Shown here in pieces: positions 4,877 through 6,476 of a stretch of DNA of 6,476 nucleotides. Origin of the DNA: JAFGOM01 sp964428385. GTDB taxonomy: Archaea; Halobacteriota; Methanomicrobia; Methanomicrobiales; Methanospirillaceae. The notes below the pieces were generated by a model. The model saw only the letters and a list, made by a program, of their open reading frames with translations, was not told the origin of the DNA and ran no database searches. The position numbers and the translations under genes were made by a program. Position 1 is the first letter of the stretch; each line of letters starts with the position of its first letter. The stretch is taken from positions 1 through 6,476 of the forward strand of contig CAYRYR010000136.1 of NCBI GenBank assembly GCA_964428385.1. Reading direction: 5' to 3'.

Positions 4877-6406
4877 ATGATCAGACACACTCATGAGGAT
4901 GCATTATCAGAGGTCATTGGATTCATCCTTATCATTGCAGTACTAACCATCATCGCATCTCTCTACTTAGTGTATGTGGTCCCGGCACAGGGACGTGAGG
5001 CAGAGATTGCCCATATGAATTATGTTCAGGACCAGTTTGTTGATTTTAAGATCAGGATGGACTCACTCTGGTTAAATAATGAACCGAATGTGACGGTTTC
5101 ACAGAACATTGAGATGGGGACGCTCGGCAGTAAGACGGAAGGGAACCTTGCTATTATTCCTATTTTACAGCCGGTGGGATCGGATGGGGCTATTGAAGTA
5201 GCACCTGACAATAGTGAAGAATCTCCTTCAAAGAGAAATCCTTTTTATGCGGAGATCTCTTTTGAGATGAGTGCCTATCTTGCACCGATAAGTAAAACGA
5301 TACCCCCAGGCCTGTATGCAGGATCCGGCATATATCCAATACAGTTCGTTAATATTACCTCTGATTTTGAGCCGGAAACATTATTTGAACCGAATCCCCC
5401 TTATCTCTATCTTGGACAGGTAACCCCGGTAAATCTATCAGCATCCGGTGTACCACCTTGGAGAGTTGAATTTCAGGTAGCCAATCTATCCCCTATGGAT
5501 AGTGCATTGGAAGATGATTATGTATATGATCTTCAGATGTCAATTGTGAAATCTGATAATGATATCGAACGGAATGTCCTCCTGAATGCAACCATAGCAC
5601 ATGGTATTGCAAGAGATGGTTCAGTAGAGTATTCTGTTGATCTTTATGATCCCTTGTATGGCCTCAATGAGAATTATGCTTATACCAAGGTTGTAAAATC
5701 AGGAGATTCTATAACCATTCTGGATCCGGAACAACCAGCATTTAACACAATATTTGTGGAAAAGGTCACTCCTGCAGATATTGGATATACCAAGATTGGT
5801 GATGATGAACCTCCATTTACATCAACACCCTTTCCCATGGGCGTATTCTCCTATACCGGGAATAATTTTTACTGGATTCCCCAAACCTACTTTTACCAGA
5901 TGGGGGGGGTATTCCTTACCCAGAATGACGGGATGACCAATAAGGTTGTACCACTGATAAACCTTTTTATAGGGCAGGATGAATTAGCAGGGATTCGGGT
6001 AACAGATTTAAATATTACAGAATATGATTCCTCGGTAGCAGGAACAAGCCCGGTTCAGGTTCTCTCTAGGGTTGATAAAATTATGAAAAATCAGTTTGTC
6101 AATGAAACTGGAGTATACCAGCTATCAGATTCTATAAATAATTCCAAATACGTTCAAATAATCATAGAATCGGGAAATCCAAAACTCTGGGAAAATACCT
6201 TTAATCAGATTCTCTATGAAGCAAATGTTACAGATACAGCAACAAAATTTCCTGCGGACTGGGTGACAATCTGGTCTGATGCAGATCATGCCTATATGCG
6301 GGTTGATGGTAAAGATAATCTTGCTGATGATTTTGATGTCACCTTTGATTATACAAAAGTTGAAACAAGGATCATTATCCAACCCGTAGGATTCAGCAAT
6401 GCCTAG
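4877..6406 (+). CDS. Large type IV pilin-like secreted surface protein
   Basis: The protein has 509 residues. It begins MIRHTHEDALSEVIGFILII and continues hydrophobic to about residue 36 (AVLTIIASLYLVYVVP), a typical archaeal pilin-like N-terminus with basic residues before it and the conserved Glu of D-A-L-S-E-V-I-G. Next comes GREAEIAHMNYVQDQFVDFK, an extension of the helix, then a large outer domain rich in beta strands, Pro and aromatic residues, with about nine N-glycosylation sequons (for example NVT, NIT, NLS, NAT, NET). The layout resembles archaeal DUF7289-type proteins with pilin-like signals. It would be exported and held in the membrane or built into a pilus-like structure. It is first in a likely operon with the gene at 6429. 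The frame also opens at GTG 4850, which is rejected on promoter position. An eight-G run lies at 5902-5909. Confidence 0.85.
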   Translation: MIRHTHEDALSEVIGFILIIAVLTIIASLYLVYVVPAQGREAEIAHMNYVQDQFVDFKIRMDSLWLNNEPNVTVSQNIEMGTLGSKTEGNLAIIPILQPVGSDGAIEVAPDNSEESPSKRNPFYAEISFEMSAYLAPISKTIPPGLYAGSGIYPIQFVNITSDFEPETLFEPNPPYLYLGQVTPVNLSASGVPPWRVEFQVANLSPMDSALEDDYVYDLQMSIVKSDNDIERNVLLNATIAHGIARDGSVEYSVDLYDPLYGLNENYAYTKVVKSGDSITILDPEQPAFNTIFVEKVTPADIGYTKIGDDEPPFTSTPFPMGVFSYTGNNFYWIPQTYFYQMGGVFLTQNDGMTNKVVPLINLFIGQDELAGIRVTDLNITEYDSSVAGTSPVQVLSRVDKIMKNQFVNETGVYQLSDSINNSKYVQIIIESGNPKLWENTFNQILYEANVTDTATKFPADWVTIWSDADHAYMRVDGKDNLADDFDVTFDYTKVETRIIIQPVGFSNA

Positions 6407-6415
6407 ATAAAAAAT

Positions 6416-6421
6416 AGGAGG
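6416..6421 (+). promoter_or_regulatory. Strong ribosome binding site
   Basis: AGGAGG lies 7 bases before the ATG at 6429. It is a full match to the archaeal 16S anti-Shine-Dalgarno core, unlike the upstream gene, which has none. This supports 6429 as an internal gene of an operon. Confidence 0.85.
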
Positions 6422-6428
6422 AACAATC

Positions 6429-6476
6429 ATGAAACACGATTCAGCCATCGCAGAAAGTATCGGTGCTTTGATGCTC
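6429..6476 (+). CDS. Pilin-like protein, 5' end only
   Basis: Only 16 codons are in the window: MKHDSAIAESIGALML. The D-S-A-x-x-E-x-I-G pattern after a lysine, leading into hydrophobic residues, matches archaeal type IV pilin-like N-termini and parallels DALSEVIGF in the upstream gene, including the conserved Glu. The gap after the upstream stop is 22 bases, so the two genes probably form one operon. The rest of the gene lies beyond the window. Confidence 0.75.
   Translation, partial: MKHDSAIAESIGALML

Noticed and set aside
5026..5936. Short frames inside the 509-residue gene (5026-5211 minus, 5754-5936 plus)
   Set aside because: Both are shadows of one long, coherent secreted-protein frame.
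6125..6448. Minus-strand 107-codon frame at the right end
   Set aside because: It is antisense to the 3' end of the large pilin-like gene and to the start of the next gene, which has an AGGAGG site.

Overview
This window most likely comes from a methanogenic archaeon of the Methanomicrobiales, with Methanospirillum-like content; that placement is an inference from protein style, not a database match. The support is threefold. There are archaeal type IV pilin-like N-termini (D-x-A-x-x-E-x-I-G followed by a hydrophobic helix). There are archaeal TATA boxes and short leaders. Small toxin-antitoxin (TA) families typical of methanogens (DUF104/AF2212-like, DUF7557-like, PIN, RelE) are also present.

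Layout. Bases 1-264 are a non-coding inverted-repeat element (MITE-like) whose left tip lies just outside the window. Bases 412-1206 (+) encode a SEC-C zinc-motif protein. Bases 1207-2141 look empty, but the minus strand at 2110-1674 carries a PIN-domain VapC toxin gene broken by one in-frame stop and one frameshift. It follows its apparently intact DUF104-type antitoxin (2360-2142, minus). Bases 2361-2736 hold a 14-bp tandem repeat and a 49-bp hairpin that shares its terminal sequence with the element at 1-264. Bases 2737-3122 (+) hold a second probable TA pair: an unrecognised 61-residue protein overlapping by 4 bp a PIN gene cut to half length, followed by a T-rich tract. Bases 3801-3269 (minus) hold a third TA pair that looks intact, a DUF7557-like antitoxin overlapping a RelE/ParE-type toxin. 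Bases 3842-4012 contain a short unexplained plus-strand reading frame.

The right third is a surface or pilus-like locus. A membrane-anchored pilin-like protein (4627-4109, minus) is divergent from a 509-residue pilin-like secreted protein (4877-6406, +). A third pilin-like gene, cut by the window end (6429-6476, +), follows 22 bp downstream behind a strong AGGAGG ribosome binding site. All three share the D-x-A...I-G signature.

Interpretation. The left two thirds are an accessory region with TA modules in different states of decay: two antitoxin-position genes are intact next to broken PIN toxins, and one module is whole. Short inverted-repeat elements related to each other lie among them. 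The right third is a cell-envelope operon. I saw no CRISPR array, tRNA, rRNA, integrase or transposase gene. The least understood parts are the reading frames at 1242-1552 and 3842-4012, the 61-residue antitoxin-position protein, and the mobile non-coding element.
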